64,000 bases of DNA, taken from assembly GCF_900107695.1 (NCBI RefSeq), contig NZ_FNQP01000009.1, forward strand, positions 1 through 64,000, read 5' to 3'. This DNA comes from Thiothrix caldifontis (GTDB lineage Bacteria > Pseudomonadota > Gammaproteobacteria > Thiotrichales > Thiotrichaceae). Every line of letters begins with the position of its first letter. The stretch's first letter is position 1. The notes below the pieces were generated by a model. It worked only from the letters and a program-made list of their open reading frames with translations. It was not told the DNA's origin and did not search any database. Position numbers and translations under genes: made by a program. This document shows positions 28,746 through 37,177 of the stretch, piece by piece.

Positions 28746-29771
28746 TCAGCCTAACGGTTGCAATACCACGGGGGTACTGACTTCGCTGACCCGCAAACCG
28801 TAACGCAGCGGTGCGATGCTCAGGGTTTCCCCTTGCAAGCTTTGCAAGAAAACCTCAGCCAGATTCACGCCTGCGAGACACGCCATACCAAAACCACCGG
28901 AAGGACGCGGGTTGATTTCCAGCAAACGCGGCTCGCCTGCCGCATTCGCCTTGAATTGAATATTAAACAAACCATTCAAGCCGTAATACACGGTCAAACG
29001 TTCAACCATGCCTTGAATATCAGCGTTATTGTCGATTGCCTGCCCGTACCCCGCTTGCGGATGCTTTTTGCGTTGGATGGCGCATAGCAATTGCCCGTCG
29101 CGCCCGGCACAATCCACGCTCCATTCATCACCGGGCAAATGTTCCATCACCAGCAACTCGGGGAACGTCGGCGTGTGTGCCATGCCTGCGCGTAATTCTG
29201 CCAGCGGGATTTCGTACTCCACACCCTCAAGCAAATGCGTAATGCTGTCGCGTTGCGTGTCCAGAATACGGAATCCCAAACCAAACACCGACTCGGCAGG
29301 TTTTACACACAAGGCCGTATGTTGGCGTGAGAGTTCCGCCACTGCCTGATCAAAACCGTTGCTATCCGTCACCGCGATACAAGCCATCGCGGATGCCACG
29401 CTCGGCGGCAACGTGTGGTAAAACTCGCCTTTATGGTGCAATAACTTCAGCGTTTTAGGGGATGCCACCGCAATCAACTGCGTTCCGATTTGCGCAAAAT
29501 CGGCTTGATGACTCACCAGCAAGACCGCCTCTTTTGCAGGCCAGAAATAATCAATGCGATGTTGTTGGCAAAAGCTCAAACACCAATCCAGATAAGCGGC
29601 TCCCACCAAACCGGGTGGCTCATGCCAAGCTTCATCAGCCGCCAACAAAGCAACCGCAGCAGGATTCGTGTGAGTAGCAATGACGGTGACACCCTGCCCC
29701 ACACAGGCTTGGCGAAGGTTATTGAATACCGAGGTAATGCTGGAAAATGTCTTATTGAACCAAATGCGCAT
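28746..29771 (-). CDS. ATP-grasp enzyme of the Ter island
   Basis: The 341-residue protein has an N-terminal pre-ATP-grasp fold (FWPAKEAVLLVSHQADFAQI) and a C-terminal ATP-grasp domain. The latter has a nucleotide-binding Lys region (ALCVKPAESVFGLGFRI), MEHLPGDEWSVDCAGRDGQ, and the metal-binding stretch LFNIQFKANAAGEPRLLEIN followed by PRPSGGFGMA. ATP-grasp enzymes join a carboxylate to an amine or thiol through an acyl-phosphate. Such genes are known companions of ter genes and are proposed to help make a nucleoside-like metabolite together with PRTases, a HAD phosphatase and a CitE-like enzyme, all of which lie on the plus strand here. Its substrate is unknown. Confidence 0.88.
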   Translation of the reverse strand: MRIWFNKTFSSITSVFNNLRQACVGQGVTVIATHTNPAAVALLAADEAWHEPPGLVGAAYLDWCLSFCQQHRIDYFWPAKEAVLLVSHQADFAQIGTQLIAVASPKTLKLLHHKGEFYHTLPPSVASAMACIAVTDSNGFDQAVAELSRQHTALCVKPAESVFGLGFRILDTQRDSITHLLEGVEYEIPLAELRAGMAHTPTFPELLVMEHLPGDEWSVDCAGRDGQLLCAIQRKKHPQAGYGQAIDNNADIQGMVERLTVYYGLNGLFNIQFKANAAGEPRLLEINPRPSGGFGMACLAGVNLAEVFLQSLQGETLSIAPLRYGLRVSEVSTPVVLQPLG

Positions 29772-29905
29772 GGTATGTCCTGTTTAGAATTTTAGTGATG
29801 ATGACCTACGCTAGTATGCCCGATTCGTCGCAATAATTTCAGGCATTTTCACCCAAATTCTTGCTATCATGCTGCGCATAATCATCCAGCTCGGTAACAA
29901 TAATT

Positions 29906-31030
29906 ATGATGAATTTACCCCTAGGAGCAAACCTGCCATTGACCGGCAATCGCTGGACAGTCGCCCTCACCTTTCCGCACGACATCCGCCACGATTTAGG
30001 GCTGGCCGTGTTGCCAGTGAACGAAGCCAAACAGTTAGTCATTCCCCCGCAATTAGCCCACGCCAATGCCACCGAATGGGCAAGCGCTAAGCTGAATGAC
30101 ACAGGCACGAGCTACGCCCTGACACTGGATACCAGCGTCTTATCCAATCCCAACATTACCCGCTTGTGCGTGGTGCTATACCGCTACGGCGCACGCGGGC
30201 CGGTGAATGTCGGCAGCAATGTCAGTGTGCAAATGGATGCCGTTTTCAGCCACAGCATTGCACTGGGGGACATGCAAGCCTCCGCGCTGATTGCCGCCGA
30301 ATTTTACCAGCGAGCGGGGCAATGGAAAGTACGCGCCTTAGCCGAAACCTCCGCCTACGGGCTTGCCGCATTGGGGCGCAGAATGGGCATGGAGGTGGAT
30401 GAAAGTTCACCCTTCAACACCCCAAACAACCCCGAACGCCAACCCGGTAACTGGACAGGCACAGCCTTTCTGGTTGCCCCGAATGTCTTCATGACCAACG
30501 CGCATGTAGCAGACGGCGCAAGCCGTATCCGCCTCAGATCCCTGCAAGGCAATCTCGATGCCGAACCGATTATCAGCGACAGTACCAACGACCTTGCCCT
30601 ATTACGGGTAGCAACACCGAGTCATCTGCAACCACTCCCGTTCCGCAACAGCGGCGTAGGTTTGGCACAAAGCATTACCACGCTAGGCTATCCACTGGCA
30701 GGCTTGATGGGCAGCGGCATTCAAGTCACGCAAGGCGTTATTTCCGGCTTGTTCGGGGCGCACAACGACATTCGCTTACTGCAATTCACTGCCCCCATTC
30801 AACCCGGTTCCAGCGGTAGCCCCTTGCTGGATGAAACGGGCGCGGTGTTGGGCGTGGTGTCGTCCACGTTTACGCACGCGCAGAACATGAATTTTGCCAT
30901 CCGTCACAGTTTGGCGATTGCATTAATGGAAGCGGCTAATATTCAATACCACCTACAAAGCAGTGCGCAAACGCTATCAGCCGCGCAAATGGTGACGCAA
31001 ACCCAAAACGCCATCTGGCGTGTAGAATGA
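29906..31030 (+). CDS. TerD domain fused to a trypsin-like serine protease
   Basis: The 374-residue protein starts with a diverged TerD-like sandwich: TRLCVVLYRYGARGPVNVGS, SIALGDMQASALIAAEFYQR, WKVRALAETSAYGLAALGRR. A chymotrypsin-fold protease follows (GTAFLVAPNVFMTNAHVADG). All three catalytic residues are in place: His in TNAHVAD near residue 197, Asp in STNDLALLRV near 229 and Ser in QPGSSGSPLLDE near 303. No signal peptide is present, so it should act in the cytosol. It is the first plus-strand gene of the Ter island, divergent from the ATP-grasp gene across ~134 bases. The TerD part probably ties the protease to the Ter complex (inference). Confidence 0.88.
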   Translation: MMNLPLGANLPLTGNRWTVALTFPHDIRHDLGLAVLPVNEAKQLVIPPQLAHANATEWASAKLNDTGTSYALTLDTSVLSNPNITRLCVVLYRYGARGPVNVGSNVSVQMDAVFSHSIALGDMQASALIAAEFYQRAGQWKVRALAETSAYGLAALGRRMGMEVDESSPFNTPNNPERQPGNWTGTAFLVAPNVFMTNAHVADGASRIRLRSLQGNLDAEPIISDSTNDLALLRVATPSHLQPLPFRNSGVGLAQSITTLGYPLAGLMGSGIQVTQGVISGLFGAHNDIRLLQFTAPIQPGSSGSPLLDETGAVLGVVSSTFTHAQNMNFAIRHSLAIALMEAANIQYHLQSSAQTLSAAQMVTQTQNAIWRVE

Positions 31031-31079
31031 GCCAGCTAAACCAATACCGATAAACATCACAATAAATGGGAGTCACACC

Positions 31080-32414
31080 ATGCAAATTCAGAAAGGACAA
31101 CGCCTGAAATTAGCGGATATTGTCCCCCCTAACCGTGCTTTCACCCTGCAATGCCAATGCGAAACCAAGGGTATTACCTTGGATATTGCCTGCTTTGGCT
31201 TAGATGCAGCAGGCTTATTGTCTGATGATCGTTACATGACGTTTTTCAATCAGCCACAAACGCCCTGTGGCAGCATTACCTTGCAAGACACCTCCAGCAG
31301 CAGCACGATTTTTGGCTGCAATCTCACTACCTTGCCAGACACGCTTGAACGTTTAGTGATAACCGCAGCCATTGATGGGCAAGCCACCATGCGTGACATC
31401 CACAGCGGCACGGTCAATTGGCAAGTTGCAGGCAACACGGTGGCAACCTTTGCGTTTACTGGCAGTGATTTTCAGCAAGAACGTGCCGTGATGTTGGTCG
31501 AACTCTACCGTAAAGCGGGTATCTGGCGTATCAGTGCCACCGCTCAAGGCTTTAACGGCGGCTTGGATGCCTTGGTCAAGCATTTTGGTGCCAGTGTCGC
31601 GGAAGAAACTGCTCCCACTCCGCCCCCGCCGCCTGCCAATCCTGCGCGAGTATCATTGGAAAAACGCTTGGAAAAAGAAGCCCCGGCATTGCTAAGCCTC
31701 GCGAAAAAATCCGCGATTTCACTGGCAAAAGTCGGGCTAGAAACGCATCGTGCCAAAGTCTGCTTATGTTTAGATATTTCAGGCTCGATGAAACGCCTGT
31801 ACCGCGAAGGCTTAATTCAGGCATTCGCCGAGCGCATTTTAGCACTGGCGTGCCGCTTTGATGATGACGGGGAAATCGACGTATTTTTATTCGGCAAACA
31901 CGCCCACCAGCCGACCCCAATGGGTATTGGCAATTACGCCAGCTATATCACCCACATTATCCAACAACATCCGCTGGAAGGTGACACCCGTTACGGGCGT
32001 GCCATGCAAGCCATTCGTCAACACTACTTCCCCGATGCCGCTGGGGGTGAGCGCACGCAACCGTTCACCGCAAGTGTCCCCGTTTATGTCATGTTTGTTA
32101 CCGACGGCGGCACATCTGACCAAAGCTTGACTGAAAAACAAGTGCGTTGGTCAAGCCACGAACCGATTTTCTGGCAATTCATGGGCATCGGCAAAGGGCG
32201 CAAATCGCGTTCTAAGTTGCTGGCAGCGTTTGCCGATTCCGACTTTCCGTTTCTGGAAAAGCTGGATGAACTGCCAGGGCGACTGGTGGATAATGCCGAT
32301 TTTTTCGCCGTTGAATCACCCAACGAACACAGTGATGAAGCCCTTTATGACCTCATGATGGGCGAATACCCCGGCTGGATCAAACTCGCTACCCAACAAG
32401 GAATCCTTCGTTAA
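31080..32414 (+). CDS. terF: TerF-like: TerD domain plus von Willebrand A domain
   Basis: The 444-residue protein has an N-terminal TerD-like domain (residues ~1-170, ending QGFNGGLDALVKHFGASV) and a Pro-rich linker. The vWA domain has a complete MIDAS: CLCLDISGSMKRLYREG (DxSxS), a Thr in EGDTRYGRAM, and the Asp in FVTDGGTSD. This is the TerF architecture. vWA domains assemble metal-dependent protein complexes. Its stop overlaps the start of the PRTase gene by one base (TAATG), so the structural and biosynthetic halves of the island are translationally coupled. Confidence 0.92.
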   Translation: MQIQKGQRLKLADIVPPNRAFTLQCQCETKGITLDIACFGLDAAGLLSDDRYMTFFNQPQTPCGSITLQDTSSSSTIFGCNLTTLPDTLERLVITAAIDGQATMRDIHSGTVNWQVAGNTVATFAFTGSDFQQERAVMLVELYRKAGIWRISATAQGFNGGLDALVKHFGASVAEETAPTPPPPPANPARVSLEKRLEKEAPALLSLAKKSAISLAKVGLETHRAKVCLCLDISGSMKRLYREGLIQAFAERILALACRFDDDGEIDVFLFGKHAHQPTPMGIGNYASYITHIIQQHPLEGDTRYGRAMQAIRQHYFPDAAGGERTQPFTASVPVYVMFVTDGGTSDQSLTEKQVRWSSHEPIFWQFMGIGKGRKSRSKLLAAFADSDFPFLEKLDELPGRLVDNADFFAVESPNEHSDEALYDLMMGEYPGWIKLATQQGILR

Positions 32415-33520
32415 TGACGCTAACCGTTACCCTCGAACAGGGCACGCTCAACCTGACCATCGAATCCGGCACACATTCGCCGGATGAACTCTTCGGCTTT
32501 GCGCAACGCCGCAACCCGAAACGCGCGTTTCTGTTTGTGTCCAAAGTGTTGGGCAGGCATATTCCGGTATCGCCAGCGGTCATGCGCAACGCCACGGATA
32601 CCCTTGCCGCGCAAATCCCCGCTGACTTGCCGGGGCCAGTCGTCGTCATCGGCATGGCAGAAACCGCGATTGCCATGGGCGCAGGGGTGCAACAAGCCCT
32701 TAGCCGCAGCCGCGACGACACCCTGTACCTTTGCACCACGCGCCACCCGCTGGACTTGCCGATCTTGGTCGAATTCCGCGAAGAACACAGCCACGCCACC
32801 CAGCAAGTACTGCATCTGCCGCAACACGCCGCCGATGTCGAATTGCTACGCACAGCACGTACTTTAGTGTTGGTCGATGACGAAGCTTCTACTGGCAAGA
32901 CCTTCGCCAATTTGCTGGAGGCCTTGCAACGCGCCGGATTGGATCAATTTGAACACATCGTTGCTGCCACTCTCACCGACTGGTCGGGCGGTGCTGCTGC
33001 CGCACGTCTGGGCAAACGCGCTATTGCCGTTTCACTGCTGGCTGGACATTGGGATTGGCACGCGAATGACGCGCCCCCGCCGGAAATGCCACAAGTCGAT
33101 GTGCTCGGTACGGGCGCATGGCACGCCAACCCCGCCAATGATTGGGGACGGCTGGGCGTGCGCGAACATCTGCTTACCCCGTTTGCCCAGCAACTGAACG
33201 TCACGCCCGGCGAACGCATTCTGGTATTAGGCACTGGCGAATTCGTCTGGCCGCCCTTCTTGCTGGCAGAGTACCTCGAACAACAAGGTGCAACCGTGCA
33301 TTTTAGCGCCACCACTCGTTCGCCGATTGCCTTGGGTCACAGCATCCAACACCGCTATTGCTTGCACGACAATTACGGGCAAGGCATTGCCAACTTCCTC
33401 TATAACGTCGTGCCAACCGACTACGACCGTATTCTGCTGTGCAGCGAACCACCCGCGCATTTGCTGGATAAAGTGCTGATCACCGCTTTAAACCCAACGT
33501 GTCTGGAGTTTTACCCGTGA
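32414..33520 (+). CDS. Phosphoribosyltransferase with TRSP-type C-terminus
   Basis: The 368-residue protein carries a type I PRTase fold. The PRPP-binding loop reads RTLVLVDDEASTGKTFANLL near residue 155, preceded by VVVIGMAETAIAMGAGVQQA. The C-terminal third (ERILVLGTGEFVWPPFLLAE, GATVHFSATTRSPI, DYDRILLCSEPP) matches the TRSP domain that accompanies this PRTase family in Ter islands. Such enzymes are proposed to build a nucleoside-like compound; the base and product are not established. It overlaps terF by one base and the HAD gene by four. Confidence 0.88.
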   Translation: MTLTVTLEQGTLNLTIESGTHSPDELFGFAQRRNPKRAFLFVSKVLGRHIPVSPAVMRNATDTLAAQIPADLPGPVVVIGMAETAIAMGAGVQQALSRSRDDTLYLCTTRHPLDLPILVEFREEHSHATQQVLHLPQHAADVELLRTARTLVLVDDEASTGKTFANLLEALQRAGLDQFEHIVAATLTDWSGGAAAARLGKRAIAVSLLAGHWDWHANDAPPPEMPQVDVLGTGAWHANPANDWGRLGVREHLLTPFAQQLNVTPGERILVLGTGEFVWPPFLLAEYLEQQGATVHFSATTRSPIALGHSIQHRYCLHDNYGQGIANFLYNVVPTDYDRILLCSEPPAHLLDKVLITALNPTCLEFYP

Positions 33521-34251
33521 AGCCTTTATTACTCACCGATTTGGATGACACGCTATTCCAGACTGCCCGTAAAATGCCAGCGGATGCGGACAAAATCCCC
33601 GCTGCGCAAGGCAAAACCAGCGACAGCGGAAGCTTTATGCACCCCTGGCAACACGATTTCATCCATTGGGCGCTGGACTGCATGACCGTGATTCCGGTGA
33701 CGGCGCGGGGAATTGCCTCGTTCAAACGTGTTCACCTGCCATTCCAGCACGGCGCGGTATGCGTACACGGTGCGGCTATCCTTACCCCCGATGGTCAGGT
33801 GGATGGAGCATGGCATTCACACATCCAACCGCAACTTGCCCCTTACCAAGAACGCTTACCAGAAATGTTAGCAATCGCGCTGCAAATCGGTGAAACGCTG
33901 GGGTTATCTTTACGCGGCTGGCTAGAATCGGTAGAAGACAATGCGGCGTATCTGGTAATCAAAAGCAATACCGCCAACGCGGCAGACCTCCAGCAACTGC
34001 TGCACACCCTAAGTGAAACCCTTAACTTGCAAGGCTTCTACACCCACATGAATGGCAACAACCTCGCACTGCTGCCCGATTTCGTCAATAAACGCGCCGC
34101 AGCGGCAGAAATTCTGCGGCGGCACACGGCTGAACACGGGCGCACCCCGGTATTCGGCATGGGTGATAGCGTGTCGGATTTGGGGTTCATGCGCTTGTGT
34201 GATTTCGCTGCGTTTCCGCCCAACACGCAAATTTGCAGGCAATTACCATGA
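33517..34251 (+). CDS. HAD-superfamily phosphatase of the Ter island
   Basis: This is a HAD-family hydrolase of about 244 residues. Motif I is LLLTDLDDTLFQTA with the nucleophilic Asp; motif II is VIPVTARG; the late acidic motif is VFGMGDSVSDLGFMRL. The cap region between them is of the Cof/sucrose-phosphatase type. The start is GTG at 33517, overlapping the PRTase stop by GTGA. An in-frame GTG at 33499 would extend it by six residues but lies well inside the upstream gene. It probably removes a phosphate from the metabolite made by the neighbouring PRTases. Confidence 0.88.
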   Translation: MKPLLLTDLDDTLFQTARKMPADADKIPAAQGKTSDSGSFMHPWQHDFIHWALDCMTVIPVTARGIASFKRVHLPFQHGAVCVHGAAILTPDGQVDGAWHSHIQPQLAPYQERLPEMLAIALQIGETLGLSLRGWLESVEDNAAYLVIKSNTANAADLQQLLHTLSETLNLQGFYTHMNGNNLALLPDFVNKRAAAAEILRRHTAEHGRTPVFGMGDSVSDLGFMRLCDFAAFPPNTQICRQLP

Positions 34252-35321
34252 GCGCAACCCACGGTTTTCACGGCTCGTATGCTGCCAGCGATGTCACGTT
34301 TTTGTTGCGGCAAATCGTGATGGAAACCACGCCCGTGGAGGAAAAGGAACGCCTGATTCAAAGTGGGCAGCGCCATTATTCCGAAATGCTGACGCTGGAA
34401 TCGCCGCCTTCCGCCGCGCATCAAGCCTTGTTCCAGCAAGCACTGGATGATGGGCTGGAACGCCTTGCCCGCGAAGTACAAGCCTTGGCACTGGCCTTGC
34501 TGCAACGTCGCCCAAACCGCCCGATTGTGCTGGTCAGTTTCGTGCGGGCGGGTGTGCCGTTGGGCGTATTGCTGGTGCGTGCCTTGCGCGAGTTGGGGGT
34601 GGAAAGCGAGCATTACGGCATCAGCATTGTGCGTGACAAAGGCATCGACCAAGCGGCGGTGGCTTGGATCGAGCAACGCCATGCCTTCGCTGACATTGTG
34701 TGGGTGGATGGCTGGGTCGGCAAAGGCGCGATTCACGGCGAATTACAACGTTCGCTGGGCAAACGTTACCCTGATGGCGAAATTCCCTTGGTGGTGTTGG
34801 CTGACCCAACCGGCAAGGCGTGGCTATCCGCTTCCGGTGAGGATTGGCTGATTCCGTTTGGCGTTTTAGGCTCGACCGTTTCCGGCTTGGTGTCACGCTC
34901 GATTTTACGCGAGGATGGCGGTTGGCACGCTTGCGTCAACTACGCGCATTTGGCGGAATACGATGTTAGCCAATGGTTTGTCGATACCGTGGATGCTTGC
35001 CGTCGTCGTCAACAGGGTGTCAGTGCAGCAGATTGGGCAGATGCATTGCGTCATACATTACTGGCACAATCGCAAACCATCATTGCGCAATTACTTGAAA
35101 ATTATGAGATTACCAACCTTAACCGCCTAAAGCCGGGGATTGCGGAAGCCACCCGTGCGGTCATGCGGCGTGTGCCAGAGCACATTCTGGTGCAACGTCT
35201 CGATGACCCGAATATCCGCTTATTACGCCATCTTGCCGAATCGCGGGGTATCCCCCTGCAAGCGGTTGGGGATGGGCTTGCGCCTTACCGTGCGATAACC
35301 ATAATCAAGAAGACCACATGA
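34248..35321 (+). CDS. StiP-like phosphoribosyltransferase with PELOTA-type C-terminus
   Basis: This is a second PRTase-fold protein, about 357 residues: MSATHGFHGSYAASDVTFLL at the start, RPIVLVSFVRAGVPLGVLLV near 95, and DIVWVDGWVGKGAIHGELQR. The last ~80 residues (ENYEITNLNRLKPGIAEATR, ILVQRLDDPNIRLLRHLAES) correspond to the PELOTA-like RNA-binding part of this family, often annotated as cysteine protease StiP. The ATG at 34248 overlaps the HAD stop by ATGA and is preferred to an ATG five codons earlier. It is a core member of the Ter biosynthetic set. Confidence 0.87.
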   Translation: MSATHGFHGSYAASDVTFLLRQIVMETTPVEEKERLIQSGQRHYSEMLTLESPPSAAHQALFQQALDDGLERLAREVQALALALLQRRPNRPIVLVSFVRAGVPLGVLLVRALRELGVESEHYGISIVRDKGIDQAAVAWIEQRHAFADIVWVDGWVGKGAIHGELQRSLGKRYPDGEIPLVVLADPTGKAWLSASGEDWLIPFGVLGSTVSGLVSRSILREDGGWHACVNYAHLAEYDVSQWFVDTVDACRRRQQGVSAADWADALRHTLLAQSQTIIAQLLENYEITNLNRLKPGIAEATRAVMRRVPEHILVQRLDDPNIRLLRHLAESRGIPLQAVGDGLAPYRAITIIKKTT

Positions 35322-36271
35322 CCACACAAATTTCCCCTTATCAGTTAGGCGCAACCTTATACATGCCAGCGACGCGCCCCGATTTGCTGGATGTGATTTT
35401 ACGGCAGAAAATCCCCGATCTGCGTTCGATGGTGATTTGCCTCGAAGATGCAGTGCGTGAGGATGAAGTCACCAAAAGCCTAAGCAATCTGCAATATTGT
35501 TTACGCGAATTACACGGACAAGAGCGTGGTGTACCGCTGGTGTTTATCCGTCCCCGTCATCCGCAGATGGCACATCAATTATTGGCGATGCAAGGTATTG
35601 CGTGTATTGACGGTTTTGTGCTGCCCAAGTTTGATAACCACTCATTTGTGGCATGGTATGCCGTGGTGCAAGCCGCCCCCGCCCACTTGTTGTTTATGCC
35701 CACACTGGAAACGGCGCAAGTATTGGATCCGCTGGCAGTGCGTGAATTGTGCGAACGTTTACAAGATGAGAAGATTAAGTCACGGATATTAGCACTACGG
35801 ATTGGCGGCAATGATTTATTGTCGTGTTTACGCTTGCGTACTCACCATGCGCACACTTTATATGATGGCCCGTTGGGGTATGTGGTGGCGATGTTGGTCA
35901 CGCATTTTGCTCCAGCAGGTTTTCACTTGACTGCGCCCGTGTTTGAATATTTTCAGGATCACACTATCTTGCAAGCCGAATTCCAGCGCGATTTGCTGCA
36001 CGGCTTGGTAGGTAAAACCGTGATTCACCCCAGTCAGATTGCGGTGATTCATCAGGCGTTGAAAGTCGATAGCCGTGATTACGAAGCGGCGTTGCGGATT
36101 CTGGATGATGCCATGCCTGCGGTATTCCAGTTTGAGGGCGCGATGTGCGAACCGGCGACACATCACCATTGGGCAGTGCAAGTGATGGAACGTGCCAAGC
36201 ATTTTGGCTGCCATTTGCACGCGGTGGCGGTGGATGAGGGGATGGAGAAGGAGTGTGCGGCGTTGTATTAA
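35318..36271 (+). CDS. CitE/HpcH-like TIM-barrel lyase of the Ter island
   Basis: The 317-residue protein belongs to the HpcH/HpaI aldolase and citrate lyase beta family: GATLYMPATRPDLLDVIL, MVICLEDAVREDEV (metal-ligand Glu/Asp), VPLVFIRPRHP, LFMPTLETAQVLDPLA, ALRIGGNDLLSCLR, and GKTVIHPSQIAVIHQAL at the end of the barrel. It overlaps the StiP-like gene by ATGA, closing a block of four chained overlaps. It probably performs a C-C bond cleavage or condensation in synthesis of the Ter metabolite. It converges on the IclR gene with a four-base overlap of 3' ends. Confidence 0.9.
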   Translation: MTTQISPYQLGATLYMPATRPDLLDVILRQKIPDLRSMVICLEDAVREDEVTKSLSNLQYCLRELHGQERGVPLVFIRPRHPQMAHQLLAMQGIACIDGFVLPKFDNHSFVAWYAVVQAAPAHLLFMPTLETAQVLDPLAVRELCERLQDEKIKSRILALRIGGNDLLSCLRLRTHHAHTLYDGPLGYVVAMLVTHFAPAGFHLTAPVFEYFQDHTILQAEFQRDLLHGLVGKTVIHPSQIAVIHQALKVDSRDYEAALRILDDAMPAVFQFEGAMCEPATHHHWAVQVMERAKHFGCHLHAVAVDEGMEKECAALY

Positions 36272-37029
36272 TACACGCCACCCAACTGCGCCGAAATCGC
36301 TTTCCCCGCCGCCTGCACAGCCTCCACCCACACCATCTGCCGCCGTTCCATCGGAGCAGATACCGACAGACCCGCCACTGCCCTGCCGGTACTGTCATAA
36401 ATCAGCACGCCGATGCACCCTACCCCGATTTCCGCCTCTTCATTATCCAGCGCGTAGCCCTGTTGCGCGGCTTGCTGGCAAACGCTCAGCAATTGCGGCA
36501 AGGTCGACAACGTGTTGCGAGTATACGCGGGTAAATTGGTGCGTTGCGCGTAGCTGCGAATATTATCATCACTGCCCACCCCCAACATCAGCTTGCCGAC
36601 GGCGGTAACGTGCAGCGGCGCACGGCTGCCGACCACTTGTTGCACATGCATCATACGGTTCGGCGTGGCTTTTTCGATGTACACCACCACGTCACCTTCG
36701 CGCAAAGTGAGGTTGACCGACTCGTTCAATTGATCGCGCAAGGCTTCCATGTAGGGCAACGCCACCGAACGCAAGTCGATCTTATTGTGCAAACGTACCC
36801 CCAATTGCAACAGGTGAATCCCTAATCGGTAGCGCCCTGCCGGATCACGTTCCACAAAACGATTGTCGATCAGGGAACTGAGGATGCGGTGCGCAGTGGA
36901 AGTATGTAACCCCGTTTCCGCGCTCAACACTTTGAGGCTGATCGGTTCAGGGTAACGGGCGATGGCATCAAGCAACGCGGCGGCGCGGTCGATGACTTGG
37001 ATACGGGTGGTGTCGGTGTCTGCTTTCAT
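36268..37029 (-). CDS. IclR-family transcriptional regulator
   Basis: The protein has about 253 residues. A winged-helix domain comes first (IQVIDRAAALLDAIARYPEP, LKVLSAETGLHTSTAHRILS, FVERDPAGRYRLGIHLLQLG). The IclR effector-binding domain follows (VNLTLREGDVVVYIEKAT, HVTAVGKLMLGVG, YALDNEEAEIGVGCIGVLIY). The ATG at 37029 gives a normal length; ATGs at 37041 and further upstream are in frame and possible. A 15-base near-palindrome just upstream (37052-37066) resembles two sites before the transketolase-like operon, suggesting autoregulation and control of that operon. Confidence 0.9.
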   Translation of the reverse strand: MKADTDTTRIQVIDRAAALLDAIARYPEPISLKVLSAETGLHTSTAHRILSSLIDNRFVERDPAGRYRLGIHLLQLGVRLHNKIDLRSVALPYMEALRDQLNESVNLTLREGDVVVYIEKATPNRMMHVQQVVGSRAPLHVTAVGKLMLGVGSDDNIRSYAQRTNLPAYTRNTLSTLPQLLSVCQQAAQQGYALDNEEAEIGVGCIGVLIYDSTGRAVAGLSVSAPMERRQMVWVEAVQAAGKAISAQLGGVY

Positions 37030-37051
37030 GGAAAAAAGCATAGCATCAAAT

Positions 37052-37066
37052 ACCACAATACGGGAA
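37052..37066. promoter_or_regulatory. Candidate IclR operator before its own gene
   Basis: ACCACAATACGGGAA lies 22 bases upstream of the IclR start and matches 12 of 15 bases of CCCACAATGTGGGAA found at 39122-39136. It is an imperfect inverted repeat in an AT-rich promoter stretch. Confidence 0.5.
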
Positions 37067-37177
37067 ATAATTCTTATATTTTTGCATTATGGTATAAGTT
37101 ATTTGATTACCTACGGATTTTTATAGGAAATCAGACTAATCTATTCATACTATCAACCAATGCGAGAGAGAAAGAAC

